From contig JBJTRI010000002.1 in the NCBI GenBank assembly GCA_046076045.1, forward strand, positions 1 to 45,073: a DNA stretch of 45,073 nt, read 5' to 3'. The notes beneath the pieces were generated by a model that was not told the DNA's origin, searched no databases, and saw only the letters and a program-made list of their open reading frames with translations. Each line of letters starts with the position of its first letter. The stretch's first letter is position 1. Both the position numbers and the translations under genes were made by a program. The DNA comes from JAIOPA01 sp046076045. GTDB taxonomy: Bacteria > Eisenbacteria > RBG-16-71-46. Positions 8,330 through 16,925 of this stretch are shown piece by piece.

Positions 8330-10471
8330 TCACGGGCCCGGAGGGGACTGGACTTCCGGCAGCATAGCCCCAGCGCCACCGGCGGCGCCATCCGCTTGCG
8401 CGGACGACGGACCACATCCGAGCAGGTCACGGGCCGCCTCGACCGACTCGTGCGTGCCCGCCAGCGCCAACACGTCCCCGACCTGCAGGACCACGTGCCC
8501 GTCGGGCACCAGGACCACATCGTCGCCGCGCGAGATGGCGAGCACCGTGGCACCGGTGCGCCCGCGAAGCTCGGTGTCGGCGAGCGTCCGACCCACATAG
8601 GGGGAGGTCGCGGGGATGCGCATGGGCACGGGCTCCCCCAGTCCGGGCACGAGCTCGTACGCACGCTGCAACGAGCGCTCACCACTCGCGCCCGCGGGCT
8701 GGCGACGCTGCTCCCCGACCACGCGCACCACCACCTCGGCCGCGGCGCGCACGTGGCCCTGCAGGTCCGTGGCACTGCGCCAGAACTGGAGGCCGAGCAG
8801 CAGCGCGCCCAGCACCAGCAGGGCGACGCTCGCGAACGCGGGCAGGAACGGCTGCGCGAACGCCACCAGTGGCGCGCCCACGGCCATGACCGTCGCCAAC
8901 TGCACCGCGACCACCATCGCGCGTCTCGGCGCGGCCGCGGGGTCGAGACGACCCGGCACGGGATCGGCGAACGCGCGGCGCGACAGGACGTCGCCGAGCA
9001 ACCGCCCGTTGCGCACGATCCCGAGCAGGAACGGCACCGCCGCGAGGCCGGCAACCACCATCACCACGACCAGGGCCGCCCCCGGTTCGAGGCCGGTGAG
9101 GCGCATGACGCGGACCGCCAAGGGATCCGCACCCAGCCCCAACCCGAACCCCAGCGTGGCCACCACGACGGCATCGAGTGCGATCGCACGCAACACGGCC
9201 TGCAGGCGCTGGCGCTCGGCGGACGTCTCGGGATGCCGACGCGCGCGCTCGATCCACGTGCCGTAGAGCACGGCGAACGTCTGCAGCGGACGCGGCAACT
9301 GCCGGTCGATCGCGGCCGCGACCGGGTCGGCCAGCCCGATGAGCCACGGGGTCGCGAGCGTGGTGATGGCCGAGACCGCCACGATCACCGGATAGTGCGA
9401 CTCGGGCAAGGCACCGCTCGCCACCCCAGCCGCCGCCAGGATGAAGGAGAACTCGCCGACCTGGGCCATGCTCATGCCCGCGCGCACCGAGTCCCGGATG
9501 CCGGCGCCGGTGAGGAAGTTGGTGAACGAGACCGCGGCGATCTTGCCCACCACGACCAGTGCGGTGAACCCGAGCACCGTCCGCCAGTGCAGCCCGACGA
9601 GCGACGGCACGATCATCATGCCCACCGAGACGAAGAACACGGCGAGGAACATGTCGCGCACCGGCTCGGCGAGTCGCTCGACCACGCCGCCCTCGCCCGA
9701 CTCGGCCACCAGCATGCCCGCGAGGAACGCGCCGAGCGCGACCGAGTAGCCGATCGACTGCGCCAGCACCGCGGCCCCGAAGCACAGCCCCATGCTCACC
9801 ACCAAGGTGACCTCGGGACTCTGCAGGCGCACGACCGCACGCATGAGTCGCGGCACCACGAGCAGTCCCACCACGAGCGCGAGCGCCAGGAACACGACGA
9901 GTCGGAACAGCGTGGGGACCAGCGTGCCCGCGTCGGCGGTGCCCGATGCCGCGGCCGGCGTGAGCACGGCGAGCAGCAGGATGGCGATGAGGTCCTCGAC
10001 GATGAGGATGCCGAACACGAGGTCGGTGGCGCGCGAGCGGTCGCGCGCACGCGGTCCGGCCAGCGCCTTGACGATGATGGTCGTACTGGAGATGGCGATG
10101 GTGGCACCGGCGAACAGGCTCGCCAGCACCGGCCAACCCATGAGGCGGCCGGCCTCGTAGCCGAGCCACATCATGAAGCCGGTCTCGAGCACCGCCACGA
10201 TCACCACGCTCCAGCCCGCACTGGCGAGCCGGCGCAGGGTGAACTCGAGCCCGAGCGAGAACATGAGCAGGATGACACCCAGCTCCGAGAGCGTCCGCAC
10301 GATGCCCTCGTCGGCCACCAGCGGGATCGGCACGTGCGGGCCCACGATGAGCCCGGCCATCATGTAGCCGAACACGACCGGCAGGCGCAGGCGCTGGAAC
10401 ACCATGGTGGTGACGGCCGCGACCCCGAGCACGATGGCGAGCGTGCGCAGGAACTCGTGGCTCACGTGCAT
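8330..10471 (-). CDS. CPA2-family cation:proton antiporter with TrkA_C domain
   Basis: 713 aa from the ATG at 10471, which has GGAGG six bases upstream. Residues about 1-375 are a Na+/H+ exchanger core (FQRLRLPVVFGYMMAGLIVG, FAGATIAISSTTIIVKALAG, LGAFLAGMLVAESG, FFVSVGMMI, MAQVGEFSFILAAAG). Residues about 410-560 hold three or four more hydrophobic segments. The C-terminus (about 610-690) is an RCK_C/TrkA_C module (SPYVGRTLADTELRGRTGAT, DVLALAGTHESVEAA). No Rossmann TrkA_N domain is visible, so it is not a full KefB/KefC. It probably moves K+ or Na+ against protons at the inner membrane. It is the first gene of the minus-strand run that leads into preA. Confidence 0.88.
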   Translation of the reverse strand: MHVSHEFLRTLAIVLGVAAVTTMVFQRLRLPVVFGYMMAGLIVGPHVPIPLVADEGIVRTLSELGVILLMFSLGLEFTLRRLASAGWSVVIVAVLETGFMMWLGYEAGRLMGWPVLASLFAGATIAISSTTIIVKALAGPRARDRSRATDLVFGILIVEDLIAILLLAVLTPAAASGTADAGTLVPTLFRLVVFLALALVVGLLVVPRLMRAVVRLQSPEVTLVVSMGLCFGAAVLAQSIGYSVALGAFLAGMLVAESGEGGVVERLAEPVRDMFLAVFFVSVGMMIVPSLVGLHWRTVLGFTALVVVGKIAAVSFTNFLTGAGIRDSVRAGMSMAQVGEFSFILAAAGVASGALPESHYPVIVAVSAITTLATPWLIGLADPVAAAIDRQLPRPLQTFAVLYGTWIERARRHPETSAERQRLQAVLRAIALDAVVVATLGFGLGLGADPLAVRVMRLTGLEPGAALVVVMVVAGLAAVPFLLGIVRNGRLLGDVLSRRAFADPVPGRLDPAAAPRRAMVVAVQLATVMAVGAPLVAFAQPFLPAFASVALLVLGALLLGLQFWRSATDLQGHVRAAAEVVVRVVGEQRRQPAGASGERSLQRAYELVPGLGEPVPMRIPATSPYVGRTLADTELRGRTGATVLAISRGDDVVLVPDGHVVLQVGDVLALAGTHESVEAARDLLGCGPSSAQADGAAGGAGAMLPEVQSPPGP

Positions 10472-10544
10472 GGCGGGCCTCCGGGACGGGGACGCTCGTC
10501 GCACCGGTCGGCGCGACGGGCCGTCAGTCTAACGGAGGCCATGG

Positions 10545-10595
10545 TTCGGCGACCACGCACTCGGGGAGCGCCGACTCGCGTGCGTGGTCGCCGAA
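10545..10595. repeat. Perfect 16-bp inverted repeat, 19-base loop
   Basis: TTCGGCGACCACGCAC (10545-10560) is the exact reverse complement of 10580-10595. It sits in the middle of a divergent intergenic region, where a terminator would not normally be expected, so a regulatory RNA hairpin, operator or palindromic repeat element is possible. Its core resembles the GGTCGCC/GGCGACC arms of the hairpin at 34916-34957. Confidence 0.6.
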
Positions 10596-10737
10596 GCACT
10601 CGTGCGAGGGGACATGGCCAGCGTCGCACCGGTGCGGTCCCACCGTCCCACCCCCGAGGGGACGCGGTCCCTCGGAGCCCACGACCGTGTGGCACCGCGC
10701 ATGGTTCCACCGAGGCCGTAGGGATCGGCGACTTCAG

Positions 10738-10774
10738 CCTGTCGCACTGGCACGCGCGTCCTGTCGCGCTGGCA
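10738..10774. repeat. Direct repeat pair, candidate regulator site
   Basis: CCTGTCGCACTGGCA (10738-10752) and CCTGTCGCGCTGGCA (10760-10774) differ at one base and are spaced 22 bases start to start, about two helical turns. That spacing puts both copies on the same DNA face. They are about 185-220 bases upstream of the CBS gene. They do not fit a sigma54 -24/-12 pattern on inspection. Confidence 0.35.
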
Positions 10775-10956
10775 GCGAATCGCGTGTGTGCGCCGGTATC
10801 GCTCGCATAACGCATTGCGGTGCGTGATCGCACCCGGCTGCGCGATCGCGGCACGGTCGGTGCGAGAGGGGATCGCGTCCGCGTCGGCGGGGTCACCGCC
10901 GACCGACGGACGCGCGACCCGAAGCGCGCCGCAGTCGGCGCGCGAAAGGAGGCGAC

Positions 10957-11457
10957 ATGAGGGTTCATCAGCTCATGTCCACGCCGGCGCAGACCTGTCG
11001 CCGCTCCACCGACCTCGCCACGGTCCTCCAGCGCATGCATGCCGGGAACTTCGGTGCCATGCCCGTGATCGACGACCGCGGCCGCTTGGTCGGCATCGTG
11101 ACGGACCGCGACCTCGGTCTGGCGCTCGCGCGTCATCCCCAGTGCCGTGCCACCGATCTCACGGCCGGTGAGGTGATGCACGAGCGCGTGCAGGGCGTGG
11201 ACCCGCATCAGGACGTGCGTGAGGCCCTGCGGGCCATGGCGCGCGAGCAGGTCCACCGATTGCCGGTCGTCGATGCCGACGGCCGAGTGGTGGGCATGCT
11301 CGCGACCTCCGATCTGCTCCTCGGCATCCGCGCCCGACTCCGCTCGGGCGAGGAACCCACGGTCCTCGATGTGCTCGAGACGCTCCAGGCGATCGCCGTG
11401 CCACCGCACGCCGTGGCCCTGGGGCCCGTCACGTCCTCACTACCGTTCGCGCGCTGA
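10957..11457 (+). CDS. Two-CBS-domain protein
   Basis: 166 aa. Start ATG has AAAGGAGG about six bases upstream. Two CBS domains are clear: residues about 5-60 (AMPVIDDRGRLVGIVTDRDL) and about 70-130 (VHRLPVVDADGRVVGMLATS with DLL). The last 35 residues have no recognised motif. Stand-alone CBS pairs bind adenosine nucleotides and act as energy or ligand sensors in the cytoplasm. The gene is 57 bases before the secreted protein gene at 11515 and divergent from the antiporter, whose ion flux it could modulate; that link is inference from position. Confidence 0.88.
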   Translation: MRVHQLMSTPAQTCRRSTDLATVLQRMHAGNFGAMPVIDDRGRLVGIVTDRDLGLALARHPQCRATDLTAGEVMHERVQGVDPHQDVREALRAMAREQVHRLPVVDADGRVVGMLATSDLLLGIRARLRSGEEPTVLDVLETLQAIAVPPHAVALGPVTSSLPFAR

Positions 11458-11514
11458 GACGGCGTGCGACCGGGTGGCCCGCGTCCGACGCGGACCACCG
11501 GAAGGAAGGCTGAT

Positions 11515-13383
11515 ATGTTCCGCATCGACCACGCTCACTCGCGCTTCGCGGGCCGCTCGCTCGCGGGCCTGCTGATCGCGTGGCTCGCGATCGGTACGCT
11601 CACCCCCGTCGCCTCCGCGCAACCGCCGCGTGAGGATCCGGGGACGCCACCCGTCATCACCGGTGGCCCCACCGAGGGCTGGCAGGTCCTCGCCGTCCCG
11701 GGTCTGCCCGCGGGAGCGATCCTCGGCGACGTCTGGGCCGACGGGTCCGGCCACGTCTACGTGTGGGCGAAGTACCCGACCCCGCGCATGGTGTCGTTCG
11801 AAGGCACGCCCGAGGGCGAGCGTCTGCCGGGTGACAAGCCGGACTCCCGCCCCACCTCGAGCCTGCTCCTGCGCTACGACGGCATGACGTGGACCACCAT
11901 GCTCGCGCTCACGGGCGAGACCGGCGCCGCGCTGCTCGGCGCGCCGGATGGCCGCATGTGGGCGACGACTCGCAACGAGCACGGACAGGCGTTCATGTAC
12001 GAGTTCGACGGCATCTCGTGGTCGCCCAAGTCGATCGCGGGCTACTACCTGAGCGAGATGCACACGCTCGCCGGGGTGCCGGGCGACCTCTATCTGCGCC
12101 TGGGCGCCGTCGTGCTGCACGAGGACGCCAGCGGCATGATGGTGCCGGTCTACGAGCACACCTACATGCCGACCGCCGTGCGCGGACTCGCGTATCTGGG
12201 CGGCGATCTCGTCGTCATGGAGCCCGACGGCATGGTGCTCAAGAACGGCGACACGTGGACCGACATGCACGCGGCCTCGGAGTTCTGCGAGGTCGAGGAT
12301 GCGTGGGGGGCGCGCGACGAGCACGGCAACCTGCAGCTCTACGCCATCGGCTCGCGCGAAGCGGACAACGGTCTCGCCATCTGGCGCTACACCGAGACCG
12401 ACCCCGTGACGCACGCCGGCACGTGGGGCGCGCCGGTGTTCGCGGATCCGTTCACGCCGGGGATGCCCGGCATCGGTGACGCCAAGCACACGTGGGGCAT
12501 CAGTCACAACGAGGCCTACGTGGCGGGCACCGTGAACGGCGTGTCGCACCTGCTGCGCTGGGACGGCGCGGCCTGGACGCACCTCACGCCGCCCGAGGAA
12601 CTCGGGTGCATGCACGGCGTGTGGGGCACGGGCAACGGCGTCGCCTGGTTCAGTGCGGAGTGCGGCAAGCTCGTGCGCTACCAGCGTGCGAACCGCGCGC
12701 CCGACGTGACGCACGCGGTCGCCACGGTGCCCATGCTGTGGCCGCCGAACGGCGACCTCGTCACCGTCCACATCACCGGCATCACCGACGCGGACGACGA
12801 CGCGTTCACGGTCACGATCACGAACGTCAACCAGAACGACGACCCGGCGGTCCCGTACTGCCCGGACCACTGCACCACCTGCCTGCCGCGCTGCCCGGAC
12901 GCGGTCCTGATGGGCGGCGACGAGGTGCAGCTGCGTGCCGAGCACGCACTCCACTCGCACGTCCGCGTGTACGCGATCGAGTTCACGGCGGTGGACCGTC
13001 TGGGGCTCGAGAGCCGCGGGGAGGTTCGTGTGGCGGTGCCGCACTCGCCGCCGGTGACCTGCGACCTCGCGACGTTCGCGACGCCGTACAGCTCGTTCGG
13101 ACCGTGCCCGGTGCCGACGCCGGCCGCCGGTGCCGAGGGACTCGACGCCACGATCACGCCGCAGGGGCTCGAGGTGCGGTTCGCGCTCGAGCGCACGGCC
13201 CGCGTGCACCTGGGCGTGTACGACCTCGCGGGTCGCCTGCTCGGGACCGTGCGTGAGGGCACGTTCGAGGCCGGGACGCACGCGGCGGTCTGGCGCGCGG
13301 CCGAGGCCCGACCGGGCGTGTACTTCGTGAAGCTCCGTGACGCGGAACGCACGGTCACGCGACGGGTGGTGCTGCTGCGGTGA
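11515..13383 (+). CDS. Large secreted beta-propeller-like protein with FlgD-type C-terminal sorting module
   Basis: 622 aa from the ATG at 11515 with GGAAGGAAGG upstream. Residues 1-36 form a Sec signal peptide (RSLAGLLIAWLAIGTLTP, cleavage near VASAQ). Residues about 45-400 hold repeated RYDGMTWT / EFDGISWSPKS / RWDGAAWTHL units, as in kelch- or WD-like propellers. A Cys-rich loop follows (CPDHCTTCLPRCPD), then an Ig-like stretch. The last 75 residues (VHLGVYDLAGRLLGTVREGT, PGVYFVKLRDAERTVTRRVV) are a FlgD-Ig/type IX-like C-terminal module common in FCB-type lineages. Function of the propeller is unknown. The protein is probably outside the cell or on its surface. Confidence 0.85.
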   Translation: MFRIDHAHSRFAGRSLAGLLIAWLAIGTLTPVASAQPPREDPGTPPVITGGPTEGWQVLAVPGLPAGAILGDVWADGSGHVYVWAKYPTPRMVSFEGTPEGERLPGDKPDSRPTSSLLLRYDGMTWTTMLALTGETGAALLGAPDGRMWATTRNEHGQAFMYEFDGISWSPKSIAGYYLSEMHTLAGVPGDLYLRLGAVVLHEDASGMMVPVYEHTYMPTAVRGLAYLGGDLVVMEPDGMVLKNGDTWTDMHAASEFCEVEDAWGARDEHGNLQLYAIGSREADNGLAIWRYTETDPVTHAGTWGAPVFADPFTPGMPGIGDAKHTWGISHNEAYVAGTVNGVSHLLRWDGAAWTHLTPPEELGCMHGVWGTGNGVAWFSAECGKLVRYQRANRAPDVTHAVATVPMLWPPNGDLVTVHITGITDADDDAFTVTITNVNQNDDPAVPYCPDHCTTCLPRCPDAVLMGGDEVQLRAEHALHSHVRVYAIEFTAVDRLGLESRGEVRVAVPHSPPVTCDLATFATPYSSFGPCPVPTPAAGAEGLDATITPQGLEVRFALERTARVHLGVYDLAGRLLGTVREGTFEAGTHAAVWRAAEARPGVYFVKLRDAERTVTRRVVLLR

Positions 13384-13422
13384 GTGAACGGCCGGGGTGA
13401 GGGGGACACCTCGACCGGCGGA

Positions 13423-13458
13423 GAGTGGCCGCGCCTGCGCGAGCGGGCGCGGCCGCTC
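13423..13458. terminator. Hairpin terminator between convergent genes
   Basis: GAGTGGCCGCGCC (13423-13435) pairs with GGCGCGGCCGCTC (13446-13458), 13 bp with one G-U, loop of 10 bases. It lies in the 77-base gap between the secreted protein gene (plus) and preT (minus), so it can serve both. No T-run follows, as is common for hairpins in very GC-rich genomes. Confidence 0.6.
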
Positions 13459-13460
13459 CG

Positions 13461-14795
13461 TCAGCGGGCCCCGGCTCGCAGCGGGGCGTCGGCTCGCTCG
13501 GCCAGCCCCAGCGCGCTCGCGATCGAACGGGCCGCGCGCTTGCCGTCCTGCACCGCGGTCACGACCAACTCGCCACCCGTGGCATCACCGCCCACCCACA
13601 GCTTGGGGTTCGCGGTGCGCCCCGTTCCGGTCTCGGCTTGCACGCACCCCTTGCCGTCCACCTGCACGCCCGCGAACGCGGTCGCGAGCGGGGCCATCGA
13701 GGCCTGTCCGATCGCCACCACCGCGAGGTCGCAGGGGATCGAACGCCCGTCGGCGAGGCGCACCGCGCGCAGCGCGCCGCCCTCGCGCTCGAACGCCGCC
13801 GGCGTGGCGCGTTCGACCAGCCGCACGCCCTCGGTGCGTGCGGCCTCGAGCTCGTGCGCGTAGCCGCTCATGTCGGCCTCGGTGCGGCGGTACAGGATCG
13901 CCACCTCGGACACCCCCAGCTGCGCCAACTCGCGCGCCGCGTCGAGCGCGGTGTTGCCGCCCCCGATCACGACCGCGCGCGTCACGCCGGTGAGCGCGAA
14001 GCCCGGCTCCAGCTTCATGCGTTCGATCCAGGCCACCGCGCCGTGCACCCCCGCCCCGTCGGCGCCCGGCACGTCGAGCGCGGTGTCGGCCCCGAGGCCG
14101 CAGCCCACGAAGACCGCGTCGTGGCCCGCGAGCAACGCCTCGGGCATGACGTCGCGACCGATCTCGACGCCGGTCCGGATCGTGACGCCGAGCGACTCGA
14201 TGAAGCGCACCTCGGCCGCCGCGTCCTCGGACGGCATCTTGTGCGGGGCCACACCGGTCACGTTGAGTCCGCCCGCGACGGCGCGCTTCTCGTACACGGT
14301 GACCTCGCAACCCTCGAGCGCGAGGTAGCCCGCGCATGCCAGCGACGCGGGCCCCGAGCCCACGCACGCCACGCGCTTGCCGTTGCGCGGAGCGCGCGGC
14401 AGCAGTGCGGCCGCATCGCCCCGGGCCGCGACCGTCTCGGTCGCGTAGCGCTGCAGGCGACCGATCGCGATGGGCGTGCGCTCCCACGCGTTGTACACGC
14501 ACGCGCCGGCGCACAGCACCTCGACGGGGCAGACGCGGGCGCACGAGAACCCGAGCAGGTTGGCGGTCAGGATGGCGCGCGCCGAGCCACGCACGTTGCC
14601 CGTGGAGATCTTGCGGATGAAGGTCGGGATGTCGATCCCGGTCGGACACGCCGCGATGCACGGCGCGTCGTGGCAGTACAGGCAGCGGTTCGCCTCGGCG
14701 ACCGCCTCGCCCTCGTCGTACAGGGGCTTGAGGTCGGCGATGCCGGACTCGAGCCGGCCGTCGGGGAGCACGCGCACGTGCGGGGTCGCGCTCAC
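13461..14795 (-). CDS. preT: PreT, NAD-dependent dihydropyrimidine dehydrogenase, electron-transfer subunit
   Basis: 444 aa starting at GTG 14795, which overlaps the dihydropyrimidinase stop (GTGA). The N-terminal domain has eight cysteines for two [4Fe-4S] clusters (C38, C41, C46, C50; C85, C89, C95, C99) in CLYCHDAPCIAACPTGIDIP and CARVCPVEVLCAGACVY. FAD binding is at VACVGSGPAS (about 142-151), and NAD(P) binding is at VVIGGGNTALDAARE (about 280-300). This matches PreT and the N-terminal half of mammalian DPYD. It takes electrons from NAD(P)H and passes them to PreA. It forms an operon with dihydropyrimidinase and the upstream gene; preA is about 5 kb away on the same strand. Confidence 0.93.
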   Translation of the reverse strand: MSATPHVRVLPDGRLESGIADLKPLYDEGEAVAEANRCLYCHDAPCIAACPTGIDIPTFIRKISTGNVRGSARAILTANLLGFSCARVCPVEVLCAGACVYNAWERTPIAIGRLQRYATETVAARGDAAALLPRAPRNGKRVACVGSGPASLACAGYLALEGCEVTVYEKRAVAGGLNVTGVAPHKMPSEDAAAEVRFIESLGVTIRTGVEIGRDVMPEALLAGHDAVFVGCGLGADTALDVPGADGAGVHGAVAWIERMKLEPGFALTGVTRAVVIGGGNTALDAARELAQLGVSEVAILYRRTEADMSGYAHELEAARTEGVRLVERATPAAFEREGGALRAVRLADGRSIPCDLAVVAIGQASMAPLATAFAGVQVDGKGCVQAETGTGRTANPKLWVGGDATGGELVVTAVQDGKRAARSIASALGLAERADAPLRAGAR

Positions 14796-16198
14796 GGGCG
14801 CACCTCGGCGTGGTGTGCGAAGTGCGTCGGGCGGCGGGCGATGAAGCGTCCCGCACCGCGTTCGGCCATGAGCTTGCCGTTCTCGAACACCACGCGTCCT
14901 CCCACGATCGTACGCTCGATGCGCCCCTTCACCTCGTGCCCCTCGAAGATGCTGCGATCGGCGCGGCTGAAGTGCGTCTGCGCGCTGCGCGTGCCGTGCC
15001 CCTCGGGATCCAGGATGACGAGGTCGGCGTCCATCCCCACCGAGACCGCACCCTTGCGGTCGAGGCCGAAGATGCGCGCCGGGTTGGTGGAGTTGAGCTC
15101 GACCAGGCGCTCGAGCGAGAACCGGCCGCCCACGACGCCCTGCGTGTACAGGATCGGGAGCCGGTCCTCGATGCCCGCAGCCCCGTTCGGGATGCGGGTG
15201 AAGTCCTTCATGCCCATGCGCTTCTGCTCGTGCGTGAACGGGCAGTGGTCGGTGCCGACCGCGTCGAGCATGCCGTTCGAGAGCCCCGACCACAGCGCCT
15301 GATGGTGCCCGCCCGCGAGCGGACGGATGGGCGGGCTCATGACGAACGCCGAGCCGCCGAAGTCGGGGGCGTTGAAGACGCGGTCGTCGAGCACGAGGTA
15401 CTGCGGGCAGGTCTCACCGTAGCAGCGCTGCCCCGCCAGCTTGGCGCGTTCGAGCGCCTGCACCGACTCGCGGCAGGTCATGTGCACGATGTAGGCGGTC
15501 GTGCCGTGCAGGCGCGCCATGGTGAGCGCGCGCTCGGTCGCCTCGCCCTCGACCGCGCTCGGTCGCGAGACCGGGTGGTACTCGGGTCCGGTGCAGCCCT
15601 TGGCGATCAACTCCTGCTGCAGGTTCCACACGACGTCGCCGTTCTCGGCATGCACGGTGACCACCGCGCCGGTCTCGGCCGCGACCTTCATGACCTGGTA
15701 GAGCGCATGGTCGTCCACCATGATCGCGCCCTTGTAGGCGAGGAACACCTTGAAGCTGGTGATGCCGTGGTCCCGCACCACCGCGCGCATCTCGTCGGCG
15801 GTGTGCTCGCCCCAGCTCGTGATGGCCATGTGGAACGTGTAGTCGGTGGTCGCCTTGGCGGCGCGCTGCTTCCACGTCGCGAGCCCGTCGAGCAGCGACG
15901 AGCCGGGCGCGGGGATGCAGAAGTCGATGATGCTCGTGGTGCCACCCGCGATGCCCGAGGCCGTACCGGTCTCGAAGTCGTCGGCGCTCACCGTGCCCAT
16001 GAACGGCAGCTCCATGTGCACGTGCGGGTCGATGAAGCCGGGCAGCACGTAGCGCCCCTCGGCGTCGATCGTGGTGTCGTTCGTGCCGGGCGCGAGGTCG
16101 GCCCCGATGGCGACGATGCTGCGGCCCTCGACCTTCACGTCCGCGGTGAAGCGCTCGCCCGCGTTCACCACCGTGCCCCGCCGGATCAGCAGACCCAT
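14792..16198 (-). CDS. hydA: Dihydropyrimidinase (D-hydantoinase)
   Basis: 468 aa, start ATG 16198 with GAGGAGG three bases upstream. All metal-site residues of the cyclic amidohydrolase family are in place: H59 and H61 (DPHVHMELP), carboxylated K150 (TSFKVFLAYKG), H183 (HAENGD), H239 (YIVHMTC) and D317 (GTDHCPF). It opens the ring of 5,6-dihydrouracil or dihydrothymine to the N-carbamoyl beta-amino acid, the second step after PreTA. The next enzyme, beta-ureidopropionase, is not in the window. It lies 46 bases after the hypothetical gene at 16245 and overlaps preT by four bases. Confidence 0.95.
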   Translation of the reverse strand: MGLLIRRGTVVNAGERFTADVKVEGRSIVAIGADLAPGTNDTTIDAEGRYVLPGFIDPHVHMELPFMGTVSADDFETGTASGIAGGTTSIIDFCIPAPGSSLLDGLATWKQRAAKATTDYTFHMAITSWGEHTADEMRAVVRDHGITSFKVFLAYKGAIMVDDHALYQVMKVAAETGAVVTVHAENGDVVWNLQQELIAKGCTGPEYHPVSRPSAVEGEATERALTMARLHGTTAYIVHMTCRESVQALERAKLAGQRCYGETCPQYLVLDDRVFNAPDFGGSAFVMSPPIRPLAGGHHQALWSGLSNGMLDAVGTDHCPFTHEQKRMGMKDFTRIPNGAAGIEDRLPILYTQGVVGGRFSLERLVELNSTNPARIFGLDRKGAVSVGMDADLVILDPEGHGTRSAQTHFSRADRSIFEGHEVKGRIERTIVGGRVVFENGKLMAERGAGRFIARRPTHFAHHAEVRP

Positions 16199-16244
16199 CG
16201 CGTCCTCCTCGGATCCGGGCGCCCCCGCGGGCCGCCCGCGTCGT

Positions 16245-16925
16245 TCAACCCCGCTGGTACTCGGTCAGGCGCATCCACGGTTCACGCGCCCACGGATCGT
16301 CGTACGACTCCAACACCACGTCGTGCTCGTCGAGCCACGCCCGGAACGGCGGCGTCGCGCCGCTCGGGTCGCTCACCTCGACGTGCCGGGCCAGGAACCG
16401 CCCCCACGGCATGTGCCGCCACTGCTGTTCGGTGCACACGACGCGCTGCCGTCCGGGCTCGGCCGCGAACCACGGCGGACCGATGACGAGCGCCGGGTAC
16501 TCGTGCTCGGCACCCTCGGCCAGCACGTAGCGGCGGAACGTCAGCATGTGCAGCACGTGCGATCCGAACGCGACCTCGGCCTGCGGCGGGAAGTCGCCCT
16601 CCTGCTCGCGGGTGTGACCGCCGTGCAGCAATCGCGCGTGCCAGCGCGTGCCGACCACCGCGTGCTCGGCCCGCACCGCGCGCGTCCCGACGCGCCAATC
16701 CACCTCGAGCGTCTCGATGCAGCCGGTCGGCGACAGCCGCGCGCGCCACTCGAGCTCGCTCGGCAACGGGTGCGGGGCGACCAGCACCTGCTCGCCGTGC
16801 GCGATCGCGCCACCCTCGGGCAGTGCCTCGATCGACCACAACTCCTCGCCGGCCTCGGCGCCGTGATGGTGGATCGCGTACCGCCCGGCGGCGACCAGCG
16901 CGGCGATGCCGCTCGCACCGCTCAC
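16245..16925 (-). CDS. Hypothetical protein, first gene of the dihydropyrimidinase-preT operon
   Basis: 226 aa if started at GTG 16925, which has GGAGGG about eight bases upstream; a GTG at 16931 is an alternative, and no ATG is well placed. I do not recognise the family. It begins with GRYAIHHHGAEAGEELWSIE, then runs of beta-strand-like sequence (ECLEV-type DWRVGTRAVRAEHAV, SHVLHMLTFRRYVL) and ends with PWAREPWMRLTEYQRG. There is no signal peptide or membrane segment. The residue pattern suggests a soluble beta-rich (lipocalin or glycolipid-binding-like) fold, but that is a guess. Co-transcription with hydA and preT suggests a role near pyrimidine or hydantoin use. Confidence 0.7.
   Translation of the reverse strand: MSGASGIAALVAAGRYAIHHHGAEAGEELWSIEALPEGGAIAHGEQVLVAPHPLPSELEWRARLSPTGCIETLEVDWRVGTRAVRAEHAVVGTRWHARLLHGGHTREQEGDFPPQAEVAFGSHVLHMLTFRRYVLAEGAEHEYPALVIGPPWFAAEPGRQRVVCTEQQWRHMPWGRFLARHVEVSDPSGATPPFRAWLDEHDVVLESYDDPWAREPWMRLTEYQRG

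Larger units (their letters stand above)
10472..10956. other. Divergent intergenic region with repeats, no gene seen
   Basis: 485 bases between the divergent antiporter and CBS genes. I see no coding frame with a credible protein. It holds a perfect 16-bp inverted repeat (10545-10595), a pair of near-identical 15-base direct repeats (10738-10752 and 10760-10774), and the strong ribosome site AAAGGAGG just before 10957. Both promoters must lie here, but no clear -35/-10 pair stands out. Confidence 0.5.

Noticed and set aside
10738..10774. Sigma54 promoter (TGGCAC...TTGC)
   Set aside because: TGGCACG is present, but no TTGC occurs at the fixed distance.
8006..10810. 934-codon plus-strand open frame over the antiporter
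   Set aside because: Reverse-frame artefact; its region encodes a well-formed membrane transporter on the other strand.
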